Positions 1-55,914 are shown, counted from the first letter of the stretch. The stretch is DNA of 64,000 bases from Lepus europaeus (GCF_033115175.1 NC_084832.1:10157342-10221341), one strand, 5' to 3'. Program-made: numbers and translations. The notes: generated by a model not told the origin, from the letters alone.

Positions 1-4
1 ATGA

Positions 5-205
5 GATATATTCCAAGTCTTAACAGAAAAGAACTGTCAACCTAGAGTACTATACCCTGCAAAGCTCTCATTTATGAAGGGTGGTGAAATAAAGACCTTC
101 CATGACAAACAGAAACTGAAAGAAAATGTCACTACCCATCCAGCACTGCAGAAGATGTTTAAGGATGTGCTGCACACAGAAACAAAGAAACATGGTCATC
201 ACTAG
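5..205 (+). pseudogene. L1 ORF1 protein, C-terminal fragment
   Basis: In the frame ending at the TAG at 203-205 the sequence reads about 67 residues without a stop, including LYPAKLSF, GEIKTFHDKQ and VTTHPALQKM, the conserved C-terminal domain of the L1 ORF1 RNA-binding chaperone. The N-terminus lies off the window. Confidence 0.85.
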
Positions 206-287
206 GAAAGAAGGTAAAGGAAGAAAATATCCCAGTAGAAGTACTAAGGAAATCCAAAGTAAGAAAAATAGGAATCTTTATAGAAAA

Positions 288-3200
288 ATGGGAAGGCAAA
301 GTCATTACTTATCTATAGTTACCTTGAATGTAAAAGGCCTTAATTCTCCAGTTAAAAGACACATACTGGCTGAATGGATTAAAAAAAAAAGACTTATCTA
401 TTTGCTACTTAAAAGAAACACATCTCACCAAAAAGATGCAGGCAGACTGAAAGTGAAAAATGGAAAAAGATACTCCATGCTAACAGAAACCAAAAAAGAG
501 CTGGTTAGCCATCCTAACTTAGACAAAATAGACTTTAACACAAAAACTGTTAAAAGAGATAAAGAAGGGTACTATGTAATGATTAAAGGATCAATTCAAC
601 AAGAAGATGTAATATTTATAAATGTATATGCACCCAACTAATTACAGGGTACCTGGCTATTTAAAAGAAATGTTAAGGGATCTAAATGGAGACATAGACT
701 CAAATACAATAGAAATGGGAGATTTCACTACCCCACTTTCAGCAATGGACAGATCCAACCATACAGAAAATCAGCAAGGAAACAGAGTTAACTGACACTA
801 TAGACCAAATGTACTTAATATATCTACAGAACTTTTCATTCTACAGTTGCAGAATACACATTCTTCTCAAAAGTGCAGGGAACTTTCTCTAGAATTGACC
901 ACATACTAGGCCATAAAGCAAGTCTCAGCAAATTCAAAAAAATAAAAATTGTACCATGTGTCTTCTCAGACTACAATGCAACGAAGCTGGAAATCGGCAA
1001 CTTAGGAATCTCCAGAACATATGTGAACACATGGAGACTGAACAACATGCTCCTGAATGAACATGGGTCATAGATGAAATTAAAAGAGAAATCAAAAAAT
1101 TTCTGGAAACAAATGAAAACAATAAAATATAATACAGCAAAAACAGTGTTAAGAGGAAAGTTTATAGCAACTGGTGCCTACATCAAGAAATTGGAAATGC
1201 ACCAAATAAATGAGCTATCAATGCATCTTAAGGATATAGAAAAACAGCAGCAAACCAAACCCAAAACTAGTAGAAGAGAAATAATTAAAATTAGAGAAGA
1301 AATTAACAAAATTGAAACAAAAAATACAAAAGCAAAACGGAGAGCTGGTTTTTTGAAAAAATAAACAAAATTGACACACCACTGGCCCAACCAACCGAAA
1401 AAAGGAAAAGATCCAAATCAATAAATTCAGAGATGAAAAAGGGAATGTAACAACAGACACCACAGAAATAAAGAGTCATCAGAAATCACTACAAAGAGCT
1501 AGTAATCCAACAAACTGCGAAACCTACAAGAAATGCATAGATTTCCTGGACACATACAACCTACTTAAATTAAGCCATGAAGACATAGAAAACCTAACCA
1601 GACCCATTACCAAGACAGAAATTGAGTAATAAAGACTCTTCCAACAAAGAAAAGCCCAGGACCAGATGGCTTCACAGCTGAATCCTATCAGACATTTAAA
1701 GAAGAACTAACTCCAATTCTTCTCAAGTTATTCAAAACAATTGAAAGGGAGGGAATCCTTGCAAATTCTTTCTATGAAGCCAGCATCACCTTAATTCCTA
1801 AACCTGGAAAAAGATGCAAGGGAGAAGGAGAATTACAGACCAATTTCCCTGATAAACACAGATGCAAAAATCTTCAACAAAATTCTAGGCAATCGTATCC
1901 AACAACATATCAGAATGATCCCTCACCCAGACCAAGCAGGATTTATCCCTTGTATGCAGGGATGCTTCAACATTCGCAAATCAATCAATGTAATGCATCA
2001 CATTAACAAACTGAAGAACAAAAACTATATGATTATTTCAATAGATGCAGAGAAGGCATCTGATAAAATACAACATCCTTTCATAATGAAAACGTTAAGC
2101 AAATTGGGTATAGAATGAAATTCCTCAACACAAGCAAGGCAGTTTATGACAAACCTACGGTCAGCATCCTACTGAGTGGGGAAAAGCTGGAAGAATTCAC
2201 ACTCAGATCTGGAACCAGACAAGGATTCCCACTCTCACTACTGCTATACAATATAGTTCTGGAAGTTTTAGCCAGAGCCATTAGGCAAGAAAAAGAAATC
2301 AAAGGGATACAAATTGGGAAGGAAAAAGTTAAAATATTTCTATTTGCAGATGATATGATTCTTTATTTAGGGGATCCAAAGAACTCCACTAAGAGAATAC
2401 TAGAACTCAGAAGAGTTTGGTAAAGTAGGAGGATATAAAATCAATACATAAAAATCAACAGCCTTTGTATACACAATGCCATGGATGAGAAAGAACTTCT
2501 AAGATCAATCCCATTCACAACCGCTTAAAAAAAAAATCAAATACCTTGGAATAAATTTAACCAAGAGAATTACAAAACATTAAAAAAAGAAATAAAGGAA
2601 AAAAAATGGAAAAATCTCCCATGTTCATGAATTGCAAGAATCAATATCATCAAAATGTCCATTCTTTCAAAAGTAATTTACAGATTCAATGCGATAGCAA
2701 TGAAAATACCAAAGACACTCTTCTCAGATCTAGAAAAAATGCTAATTCATTTGGAAACAAAGGAGACCTGAAATAGATAAAGCAATGTTATACGACAAAA
2801 ACAAAGCTGGAGGCATCACAATACTAGACTTCAAGACATACTACAAGGCAGTTATAATCAAAACAGCCTGGTATTGGTACAAAAACAGATGGATAGACCA
2901 ATAGAACAGAATGGAAATGCCAGAAATGAATCCAAGCATCTATAATCAACTTATATCTCCGGAGAAAGGACAGTATCTTTAACAAATGGTGCTGGGAAAA
3001 CTGGGTTTCCACATGCAGAAGTATGAAGCAGGACCCCTACCTTACATCAAAATCCATTCAAAATGGATTAAAGACCTAAATCTACAATCTGATACCATCA
3101 AATTAGTAGAGAATATTGGGGAAACCCTTTAAGACACTGACACAGACAAAGAGTTCTTGGAAAAGACCCCAGAGGCAAAGGCAATCAAAGCCAAAATTAA

Positions 3201-4740
3201 CAAATAGGATTACATCAAATTGAGAAGCTTCCATACTGCAAAAGAAACACTCAGGAAAGTGAAGAAGCATCTGACAGAATGGGAGAAATTATTTGTAAGC
3301 TATGCAACTGATAAAGGCTTAAAAATCAGAATATATAGAGATCAGAAACTCCACAACAAAACAAACAATCCAGTGAAGAAATGGGCAACAGACAAATGAA
3401 AAAATGTTCTATTTGCCTCTCAATCAGAAAAATTACTTGTGGCTTAGACAGCACCTTTTTTAGCTCCTCTAATAATGACTCTGTCCTTTGTTCTAGGCCC
3501 TGTCTAGTGCACTTGGGCCTCATTCCTTTGTAATCATAACCTCTACTCTACCACCAATGGCTCTACTCCCAACCTGTGTGTACTGATGGTCCTCTTCCCC
3601 ACTTAATGCTGTATAATTGTTCAAACCTGGTAAATGCCACTCTTAGGATCATTGGTTACTATCCTCACTCTGTCTTTTATGACCTTGTCTAAATATGATC
3701 AGAGTCGGCAAACTTGGAAGGCTTCCATATCCTTGGAAACTCGTGACAACAGCCTAGGATGGTTACTGGCGCCATAAACTAGAGTGTCAATTTGTTGGGT
3801 CAACAACAGGAGCCACTGTGCACTTGCTCCTCATGTGGGATCTCTGTCCTTAATGTGCTGTACATTGTGATTTAATGCTGTAACTAGTACTCAAACGGTA
3901 TGTTTCACTTTGTGTTTCTGTGTGGGTGCAAACTGTTGAAATCTTTATACTAAATTGATCTTCTGTATATAAAGAGAAATGAAAATGAATCTTGATGCAA
4001 ATGGAAGGGGAGAGGGAGCGGGAGAGGGGAGGGTTGCAGGTGGGAGGGAAGTTATGGGAGGGGGAAGCCATTGTAATCCATAAGCTGTACACTGGAAATT
4101 TATATTCATTAAATAAAAGTTAAAAAAAAAAAAAAGAAAAAATGTTCAGGATCTCTTGCTGTCAGGGAAGTGGACATTAAATCCACAATGAGGTTTCACC
4201 TCACCTCAGTTAGTATGGCTTTCATAGAGAAATCAACAAATAACAAATACTGGAGATGATGTGGGGAAAAAGGTACCCTAATCCACTGGTTGAGGAAATG
4301 TAAACTGGTATAACTACTATGGAAGGACAGTATGGAGATATCTCAGAAACCTGAATATAGACCTCCCATATGACTCAGCCATCCTACTCCTGGGAATTTA
4401 CCCAAGGGAAATGAAATCAGCAAATAAAAGATCTGCAATCCCATGTTTAATGCAGCTCAATTCAGAATAACTAAGACATGGAATCAACCTAAATGCCTAT
4501 GAACAGAAGACTGGATAAAGAGATTATGGAATATGTACACTATGGAGTACTACACAGCAATAGAAAAAAAAAAAAGAAATCCGGTTAATTGCAACAAAAT
4601 TGATGAATCTGGAAAACATCATACTTTGTGAAATAAGCTAGTCTCAAAGAGGAAAATACCACATATTCTTTCTGATCTGTGATAACTAATAGAGCACCAA
4701 AAGGAAATCTGTAGAAGTGAAATTGACACTCTGAGAAGCA
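288..4740 (+). pseudogene. L1 ORF2 (endonuclease / reverse transcriptase), decayed
   Basis: The start is taken at the ATG at 288, because SHYLSIVTLNVKGLNS matches the L1 endonuclease N-terminus. The first frame stops at 641 after NVYAPN; later pieces are in other frames (873-1073, 1074-1364, 1915-2118, 2115-2423). The reverse transcriptase core is recognisable: [19 protein letters not shown], and the catalytic FADD box at 2343-2354. The frame is split by the inner L1 at 3410-4135. It is non-functional. The end near 4740 is approximate. Confidence 0.88.
3410..4135 (+). mobile_element. Inner, 5'-truncated L1 inserted into the old L1
   Basis: 726 bp of L1 3' UTR only, ending ATTCATTAAATAAAAGTT and poly-A. 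It is flanked by a perfect 12-bp TSD, GAAAAAATGTTC, at 3398-3409 and 4136-4147. The host ORF2 sequence continues directly after the second copy. It is strongly 5'-truncated, as most L1 insertions are, and contains no coding sequence. Confidence 0.92.
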
Positions 4741-5943
4741 AGGACTTGGATATAATCCTTGTCTTTACTTTCAAGGAACAGGTGTTTTTTTATTCTTCAT
4801 ACTATTTGTTGACCTCTTAACACAGAGTTAATCATGTATATAAAATTAATTGAAAATAAATCCCAGTAAAAAATAAGAGTGGTAATAAGAGAGGGAGGAG
4901 GAAGTTTGTAACTGTAAAGCTATATAGTTCTGCATACATTCCTACGGACTTAGTTCTAAGGGTACAGTTTAAAAACTTGCCATGGGACCACAAATCCCAT
5001 TAAGGTACGTGGTAAAAATGCCATCTTAAGTGTTAAAGTGATCATATAGATAGGATTAAGCGTTAAAAGGATTATATAAATAAGATCAAGCGTCTGGTAA
5101 CAATAATAGAATTAAAAAGGAGAGAATGTTCCAACATGGGAAGCAGTCCACATAGCAGACTCATGGAATGAAAATTGCTTTAAATAACTTTAAATCAGCC
5201 CTTAAGGCATTCTGGTCTGGCTGAAAAGCCCATAAGAGCATTTTAGGCATGGAAAGCCAAGACACTGTGGCAAAATGTCCTACATGAAGGGTCTCTGTGA
5301 GAGAGATCCCAGTGGAAAGAAGTGACCATCAAAGAAGGATTTACTTTTCTCTGAAGGAGGAGAGAACTTCCACTTTGCTGATGGCTTTGTCTAAATACTG
5401 ATGGAGATTGTGGATTTAATAGGTTTCCATAACCTTAGCAGCTAATTTCAAGAGCCACAGGTGATCATAGATGTCTTACCTAAGTAACAGTGTAAATAAT
5501 TAACAACAGGAATCACTGTGCACTTACTTCCCATGCAGGACCTCTGTTCTCAATGAGTTGTATTATGAGAATTAACTGTAAAACTTGTTCTCAAATGGTT
5601 TTGTGTGTGTGTGTGTATGCAAACTGTTGAAATCTTTACTTAGTATAGAGTTGGTCTCTTGCCTATAAAGTTAATTGAAAATGAATCTTAATGGAGAATG
5701 GGACTGGCATTGGGAGAGGGAGGAGGAGGTGGGGGGAAGTAGGGGTGTGGGAAGGCAGGTAGGAAGAATCACTATATTCCTCAAGTTGTACTTATGGAAT
5801 TTGTGGGAACAATCACTATTTTCCCTAAAGTTGTATTATGGAATTTGTTCTCCTTAAATAAAAGGTTTCTTTGGGAAAAACAAAAAAAGAAATCTGTTTT
5901 TACAACATTATAATCCTATGTCAAATGTAAGCCATAATTATTA

Positions 5944-6291
5944 TTTTTTTTTATTTATTTATTTTGACAGGCAGAGTGGACAGTGAGAGAGAGACAGAGA
6001 GAAAGGTCTTCCTTTGCCGCTGGTTCACCCTCCAATGGCCGCCGCGGTAGGCGCGCTGCGTCCGGCGCACTGCGCTGATCCGATGGCAGGAGCCAGGTGC
6101 TTCTCCTGGTCTCCCATGGGGTGCAGGGCCCAAGCACTTGGGCCATCCTCCACTGCACTCCCTGGCCACAGCAGAGAGCTGGCCTGGAAGAGGGGCAACC
6201 GGGACAGGATCGGTGCCCCGACCGGGACTAGAACCCAGTGTGCCGGCGCCGCAAGGCGGAGGATTAGCCTTTTTGAGCCGCGGCGCCGGCC
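5944..6291 (-). mobile_element. Young C-repeat (CSINE), antisense copy
   Basis: It starts (on the minus strand) GGCCGGCGCCGCGG and ends in TCTGCCTGTC and poly-A. The GC-rich head, the CGGTTGCCCCTCTTCC core and the tail match the rabbit C-repeat, a tRNA-derived pol III SINE. An 18-bp TSD, TGTAAGCCATAATTATTA, lies at 5926-5943 and 6292-6309. It sits just past the tail of the old L1 in TPP2 intron 16, in sense with TPP2. Confidence 0.93.
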
Positions 6292-6723
6292 TGTAAGCCA
6301 TAATTATTAATGGTATCAAATTGGTTATGATTCCGAAAGGATGAAATACTCTATAAGGTGTCCAGCAGAAGGCCAATCCAAGAAGTACTCTGTAATATTG
6401 GCTGTTAATTTAAATTGGGTGGCAGTTTCTTGCCAGCCTACATTCACTTCTTTCCATCAATGTAAATTAGATATGATAGTTTACATTCCTCCCCTCCATG
6501 TACTGGCTTCTGAATTGTACAACTGTTTAAGATATATAACCTGTGAAGGAAAAATATACTACACTTATAAGCTCTGCATGAAACCATGATATAATTACTC
6601 TCATAATACTGTAACACATAACTCAGTAGAATTGTTTTAGGCAATCAATTACTCTCAAAATTTCAATCACACTAAAGGAAAATTTTTTACACTTTCAATT
6701 TACATACATTAAAACTATTTCTA

Positions 6724-7045
6724 GGCCGGCGCCGCAGCTCAATAAGCTAATCCTCCGCCTGCGGCACTGGCACAACGGGTTCTAGTCCTGGTCGGGGCGC
6801 CGGATTCTGTCCCGGTTGCTTTTCTTCCTGTCCAGCTCTCTGCTGTGGCCCGGGAGTGCAGTGAAGGATGGCCCAAGTCCTTGGGCCCTGCACCCGCATG
6901 GGAGACCAGGAGAAGCACCTGGCTCCTGGCTTCGGATCTGCGCAGTGCGCTGGCCGCAGCGGCCATTGGAGGGTGAACCAACGGCAAAGGAAGACCTTTC
7001 TTTCTGTCTCTCTCACTGTACACTCTGCCCGTCAAAAAAAAAAAA
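6724..7045 (+). mobile_element. Young C-repeat (CSINE)
   Basis: Head GGCCGGCGCCGCAGCTC, tail GCCCGTC then A16. The TSD is AAAACTATTTCTA (6711-6723), with one extra C in the right copy at about 7046-7059. Opposite orientation to the copy 433 bp to the left. Confidence 0.92.
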
Positions 7046-7163
7046 AAAACCTATTTCTAAAATCATAAAAATTCAGCATCTTGAGGTTTAAGCAACTGCT
7101 ACATGTTTAAACTCAGTAGTGAGTGAGTCAATACAAATAGGTAGATCTTAAAAAAAAAGTTTG

Positions 7164-7500
7164 GGCCGGCGCCGCGGCTCACTAGGCTAATCCTCTGCTT
7201 TGCGGCGCCGGCACACTGGGTTCTAGTCCCGGTCGGGGCGCCGGATTCTGTCCCTGTTGCCCCTCTTCCAGACCAGCTCTCTGCTGTGGCCCGGGAGTGC
7301 AGTGGAGGATGGCCCAAGTGCTTGGGCCCTGCACCCCATGGGAGACCAGGAGAAGCACCTGGTTCCTGCCATTGAATCAGCGCGATGCGCCGGCCGCAGC
7401 GCACCAACCGCGGCGGCCATTGGAGGGTGAACCAACGGCAAAGGAAGACCTTTCTCTCTGTCTCTCTCTCTCACTGTCCACTCTGCCTGTTAAAAAAAAA
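7164..7500 (+). mobile_element. Young C-repeat (CSINE)
   Basis: The head is GGCCGGCGCCGCGGCTCACTAGG. It carries a GCGCACCAACCGCGGCGG segment absent from its left neighbour, so it belongs to a different sub-type. TSD AAAAAAAGTTTG (ending at 7163 and 7512). It ends about 140 bp from TPP2 exon 16. Confidence 0.92.
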
Positions 7501-7639
7501 AAAAAAAGTTTGAACCTAATAGCAAATCTAGGGTGCCAAATACAGGAGAAAAAAATGTATATACATATACTTTACAGAGTCATAACTAGAGAAACAAATG
7601 CAAATAAAGCAAGTGTCAAGACAGGCTTTATGTACTTAC

Positions 7640-52209
<44,570 letters not shown>

Positions 52210-52333
52210 GGACGAAGGCTGGAGGACGAGGAAGAGGCAAACTGCCAGGCTGCGCGCGGACGGGCGGCGCGAGGACACACGGGTGGCCGCAGGCCGGAGG
52301 CGGGGGCGAGGGGAGGAGCCGGCCGGCCCTCAG

Positions 52334-52366
52334 CCAATCGCGGCTCGCCGGGGCGAGGCGGCCAAT
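52334..52366. promoter_or_regulatory. Pair of CCAAT boxes upstream of TPP2
   Basis: Two AGCCAAT/GGCCAAT motifs lie at 52334-52338 and 52362-52366, 28 bp apart and 125-157 bp upstream of the ATG. CCAATCG and CCAATCAG are good NF-Y sites, which work in either orientation. They read CCAAT on the plus strand. Binding is inferred. Confidence 0.55.
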
Positions 52367-52944
52367 CAGGTGCTGCTTCGTAAGCCAACGGCGCCGCTCG
52401 GAGGCGCCGGGCCCGAGTGTTGCCCGGGCTGCAGAGAAGGGGGCGGAGTCTGAGAGCATAACTGGGGAGTTCGGTTCTCGAACCTGTACAGAGACCCGCG
52501 TTTGGGGGTTTTTGGGAGCGAGTCAGAACTCTCGGCGTCCTGGGCGGACACACCGTCCGCGAGCGACGAGGCCGGAGCAGCGGGGTTTCTGAACTGGAGG
52601 GTGTGGTGTGCCCAGGCAGAGGAGCTGCTGACGCTCGCTGAGGCCCTGGGAGCTGCGGGATGCGGGGAAGGCGCGGGCGCTAGTGTGGAGGCGAGGCCGT
52701 AGATCCGGAGGTGCGGGGCTGGGACGCGTGGGGCGGGCGTCGGCTGTGCGTGGCGTCCGCAGGAAGTGAGTTTGTGGGCTCTCCGGGCCGGGAAAGACCC
52801 GAGAGTGAAGTGCGCCGCGCCTGGCCTCACTGCTTACCGTTGGCTTCTGGCGTTTGGGAGAAACCGTTGGTGAAGCGAGGTGAGGTTCCGGGTTGTTCCG
52901 GCGGCTTCCCGCCTCGTCACGGAGCCGCTCTGGGCGGCTCGTCC

Positions 52945-54006
52945 CTTTCAGTCTCCTCAGCGGTACCTGTGCGTGTGTGTCCGTGTCTGTGAGAGTCCTC
53001 AGCGGTACCCGTGTGTGTGTGTGTGTCCGTGAGAGTCTCCTCAGCGGTACCCGTGTGTGTGTGTGTCCGTGCCTGTGAGAGTCCTCAGCGATACCCGTGT
53101 GTGTGTGTGTGTGTCCGTGAGAGTCTCCTCAGCGGTACCTGTGCGTGTGTGTCCGTGTCCGTGAGAGTCTCCTCAGCGATACCCGTGTGTGTGTGTCCGT
53201 GAGAGTCTCCTCAGCGGTACCTGTGTGTGTGTGTCCGTGTCTGTGAGAGCCCTCAGTGATACCGTGTGTGTGTCCGTGTCTGTGAGAGTCCTCAGCGATA
53301 CGTGTGTGTGTGTGTGTGTGTGTCCCGTGAGAGTCTCCTCAGCGATACCCGTGTGTGTGTGTCCGTGAGAGTCTCCTCAGCGGTACCTGTGTGTGTGTGT
53401 CCGTGTCTGTGAGAGCCCTCAGTGATACCGTGTGTGTGTCCGTGTCTGTGAGAGTCCTCAGCGATACCCGTGAGTGTGTGTCCGTGAGAGTCTCCTCAGC
53501 GATACTTGTGCGTGTGCGTATGTGTCCGTGAGAGTCCTCAGTGATACCTGTGTGTGTGTCCGTGTCTGTGAGAGTCCTCAGCGATACCCGTGTGTGTGTG
53601 TCCGTGAGAGTCTCCTCAGCGGTACCTGTGTGTGTGTGTCCGTGTCTGTGAGAGCCCTCAGTGATACCGTGTGTGTGTCCGTGTCTGTGAGAGTCCTCAG
53701 CGATACCCGTGAGTGTGTGTCCGTGAGAGTCTCCTCAGCGATACTTGTGCGTGTGCGTATGTGTCCGTGAGAGTCCTCAGTGATACCTGTGTGTGTGTCC
53801 GTGTCTGTGAGAGTCCTCAGCGATACCCGTGTGTGTGTGTCCGTGAGAGTCTCCTCAGCGGTACCTGTGTGTGTGTGTCCGTGTCTGTGAGAGTCCTCAG
53901 CGATACCCGTGTGTGTGTGTGTGTGTGTCCGTGAGAGTCCTCAGCGATACGTGTGTGTGTGTGTGTGTCCGTGACAGTCTCCTCAGCGATACCCGTGTGT
54001 GTGTGT
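52945..54006 (+). repeat. GT-rich minisatellite with higher-order structure, upstream of TPP2
   Basis: About 26 tandem units averaging some 41 bp, each built as (GT)n, TCCGTG, AGAGTC(TC), CTCAGCG(G/A)TAC(C). Units differ by TCTCC versus TCC and CGG versus CGA variants. A longer block of about 239 bp is repeated: CCGTGTCTGTGAGAGCCC starts at 53401 and 53640, and CGATACCCGTGAGTGTG at 53462 and 53701. It begins about 740 bp upstream of the TPP2 ATG, at the edge of the CpG island. Open frames across it are repeat artefacts. Confidence 0.93.
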
Positions 54007-54007
54007 A

Positions 54008-54385
54008 GGTGGTTACAGGTGTGCCGCCTCTGTCCCAGCAGTGACTTTACAGGGGTTCCAGGTTCTGTTGAGATAAAGTGCCAGAACTGTGGACACCGCC
54101 TTTGTTCTACAGCAATAGGTGCGTGTGTGTGTGTGTCCGTGTCCATGTCCGTGCCCGTGAGAGTCTCCTCAGTGATACCTCTGTGTGAGTGTGAGTGTGT
54201 GTGTGTGTCCGTGTGCGTGTGGGGAGGGCCGCCTCTATCCCAGCTGTGACTTTACACAGGCTACAGCTTATGTTGAGATAAAGTGTCAGAACTGTGGGCA
54301 TCGCCTTTGTTCTACAGCAACAGGTGTGTGTGTGGGTGGGTGGGTGGGTGGGTGGTTACAGGTGTGCCACCTCTTGGGTTAAACA
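54008..54385 (+). repeat. Duplicated ~100-bp unit with GT spacers
   Basis: GCCGCCTCTGTCCCAG to CTACAGCAATAGG (54023-54120) recurs as GCCGCCTCTATCCCAG to CTACAGCAACAGG (54228-54326), 205 bp apart and about 85-90% alike. A third partial copy starts GGTGGTTACAGGTGTGCC near 54351. Between the copies are (GT)n runs, a stray minisatellite unit near 54160 and (GGGT)n at 54332-54355. Confidence 0.88.
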
Positions 54386-54892
54386 GCACTGAGAGCAACC
54401 AAATGCCACGGTTTCCAAATAGTGAACAGCTTCAGTGATATTTTGAGTGATATAACAACTCCCCTGTGCTAGGAAACGGATTCTTATTGCTGGCGAGAGT
54501 AACAGTAACTGCTAATAATACAGTTATTGCCGTCTTCTGTAATTAAAGGAATCTGATTTCGCTGAGAAGAGTCAAACGATCAAATGAAATAAATTTTTTA
54601 TTAGCAGCAAAGTAGTACTTCACTGCGAAGATGGGTGTTTGTTCTCCTGTCCCATGTTTCTGAACTCTCTGGATGCTCTGTGTGGACCTCTGGTTATGCG
54701 TGCCTGGTTCGAGAGGAAGCCCTGTGTATTCCAGTCCTAGTCTGCAGTCCAGAGTATTTAGGAGGGGCTCCCTGAACGTTGAGGAATGAGTGGCAGTGGA
54801 ATGGTTTCACCGATTCGTTGACAGTTTCTCCATTCCACAAGTCTTAGAGAAGCATGTGCTCTTTAGTGGAGAGGAAAAGGAGAGTCGTGAAG

Positions 54893-54992
54893 GGTTTTCA
54901 GAAAGTATATGGAAAATGCCTAGTAAGAAAAAATTACCTGTGGAGCACTGAAATAAACTTCCCTTTTAATTCCATTTTCCACAACTTTTGGA
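54893..54992. mobile_element. Palindromic MITE-like copy
   Basis: TTTTCAGAAAGTATATGGAAAATG at the left, TTAATTCCATTTTCCACAACTTTTGGAAATCC at the right: decayed inverted ends of the family at 48252. Confidence 0.55.
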
Positions 54993-55029
54993 AATCCTTT
55001 TCTTTGTTTCTCCACAGGAGGTTGTGCTC

Positions 55030-55545
55030 CTATCACTGATCACCCAATGAAAGCTTGCAGATTGAACTATTTTGTGAAACCTAAGTGGCAGAATTTCTGT
55101 TAGACTATTGTGGTTTTTTTTTTTTTTCTGTTAGACTATTGTAACAGTGTTCTCTAAGTTGCTAGTTTTTCCTTATGTCTCCTACAAAAATGTTTTTAAA
55201 AATTATGTATCCCTTTATGCAGTAGTAAGATGGCATCAAATTTGTCATTGTAAATTTAAGAAATTTTGAAGGATATAATTTGGGGCATATTATAAATATT
55301 GGGGTCTTTAAGGCAGTTTTTACCTGACACATTTAAATATATCCAGTTGAATGTAACTCTTTTATACCTACCAATTTTATAAAATACCTGAACAAGTTTC
55401 ATTTAAAATCAGTTGTACATTTTATATCACTATTTCATCTTGAAACTTTATTTTCATTAGACACAGAATTTATCCTAATGTAATTTATATACATTTATAA
55501 TGGAAAATTGGATTGATTATTTATCATCCTGCAACAAAATATGTA
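55030..55545. other. AT-rich intergenic stretch
   Basis: A direct CTGTTAGACTATTGT repeat flanks a T14 run near 55097-55141. Nothing else is seen. Confidence 0.5.
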
Positions 55546-55552
55546 TACTAAT

Positions 55553-55835
55553 ATTTATTTTTTAAAAAGATTATTTATTTCAAAGGCAGTTACAGAGAAA
55601 GAGAGAGACAGAAGAATATCCCATCTGCTGGTTCATTCCTCAGCTGGCTGCAATATCTGGGGCTGGGCCAAGCTGAAGCCAGGAGCCAGGAGCTTCCAGT
55701 CTCCCATGTGGTTAGCAGGGGCCCAAACCCTTGCTGCTTTTCCTAGACCATTAGCAGGGAGCTGGATTAAAAGTGGAGCAACCAGTACTCCAGCTGGCGT
55801 CAATATGGGTGCTGGAATTGCAAGTGGTAACCCCC
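55553..55835 (-). mobile_element. Old-type C-repeat
   Basis: TTTTTTAAAAAGATTATTTATTTCAAAGGCAG to GCTGGAATTGCAAGTGG; the head is lost or decayed. Confidence 0.82.
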
Positions 55836-55914
55836 CATTTTTTTTAAGTTAAATTTTTATTTTCAGGATCAAAGTGTTCAAACTTCTTTCATATTGTTAT
55901 CTTTTGATCACAAA

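Larger units (their letters stand above)
1..5890 (+). mobile_element. Old L1 (LINE-1), 5' end outside window, interrupted by a second L1
   Basis: From the left edge come the last part of ORF1, then ORF2 (from about 288), then a 3' UTR with G-rich and TTTGTGTG tracts, ending in AAATAAAAGGTTTC and an A-rich tail near 5890. Nucleotides 3410-4135 belong to a younger L1 inserted into ORF2; ORF2 resumes at about 4148. Both frames are broken, so it cannot move by itself. It lies in TPP2 intron 16, antisense to the gene. Confidence 0.9.

Noticed and set aside
5951..6376. 141-codon minus-strand frame with GHWRVNQRQRKTFLSVSLS
   Set aside because: This and a dozen similar frames (near 7297, 13277, 35696, 58315, 62373 and others) are C-repeat SINE sequence read through. 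The same peptide recurs wherever a young copy sits.
53474..53934. Open frames with repeated CVCVRESLLS-type residues
   Set aside because: They are translations of the GT-rich minisatellite; the unit length and frame are set by the repeat, not by selection.
52945..54006. Regular repeats considered as a CRISPR array
   Set aside because: No unique spacers between constant repeats; the unit is a eukaryotic minisatellite next to a mammalian gene.
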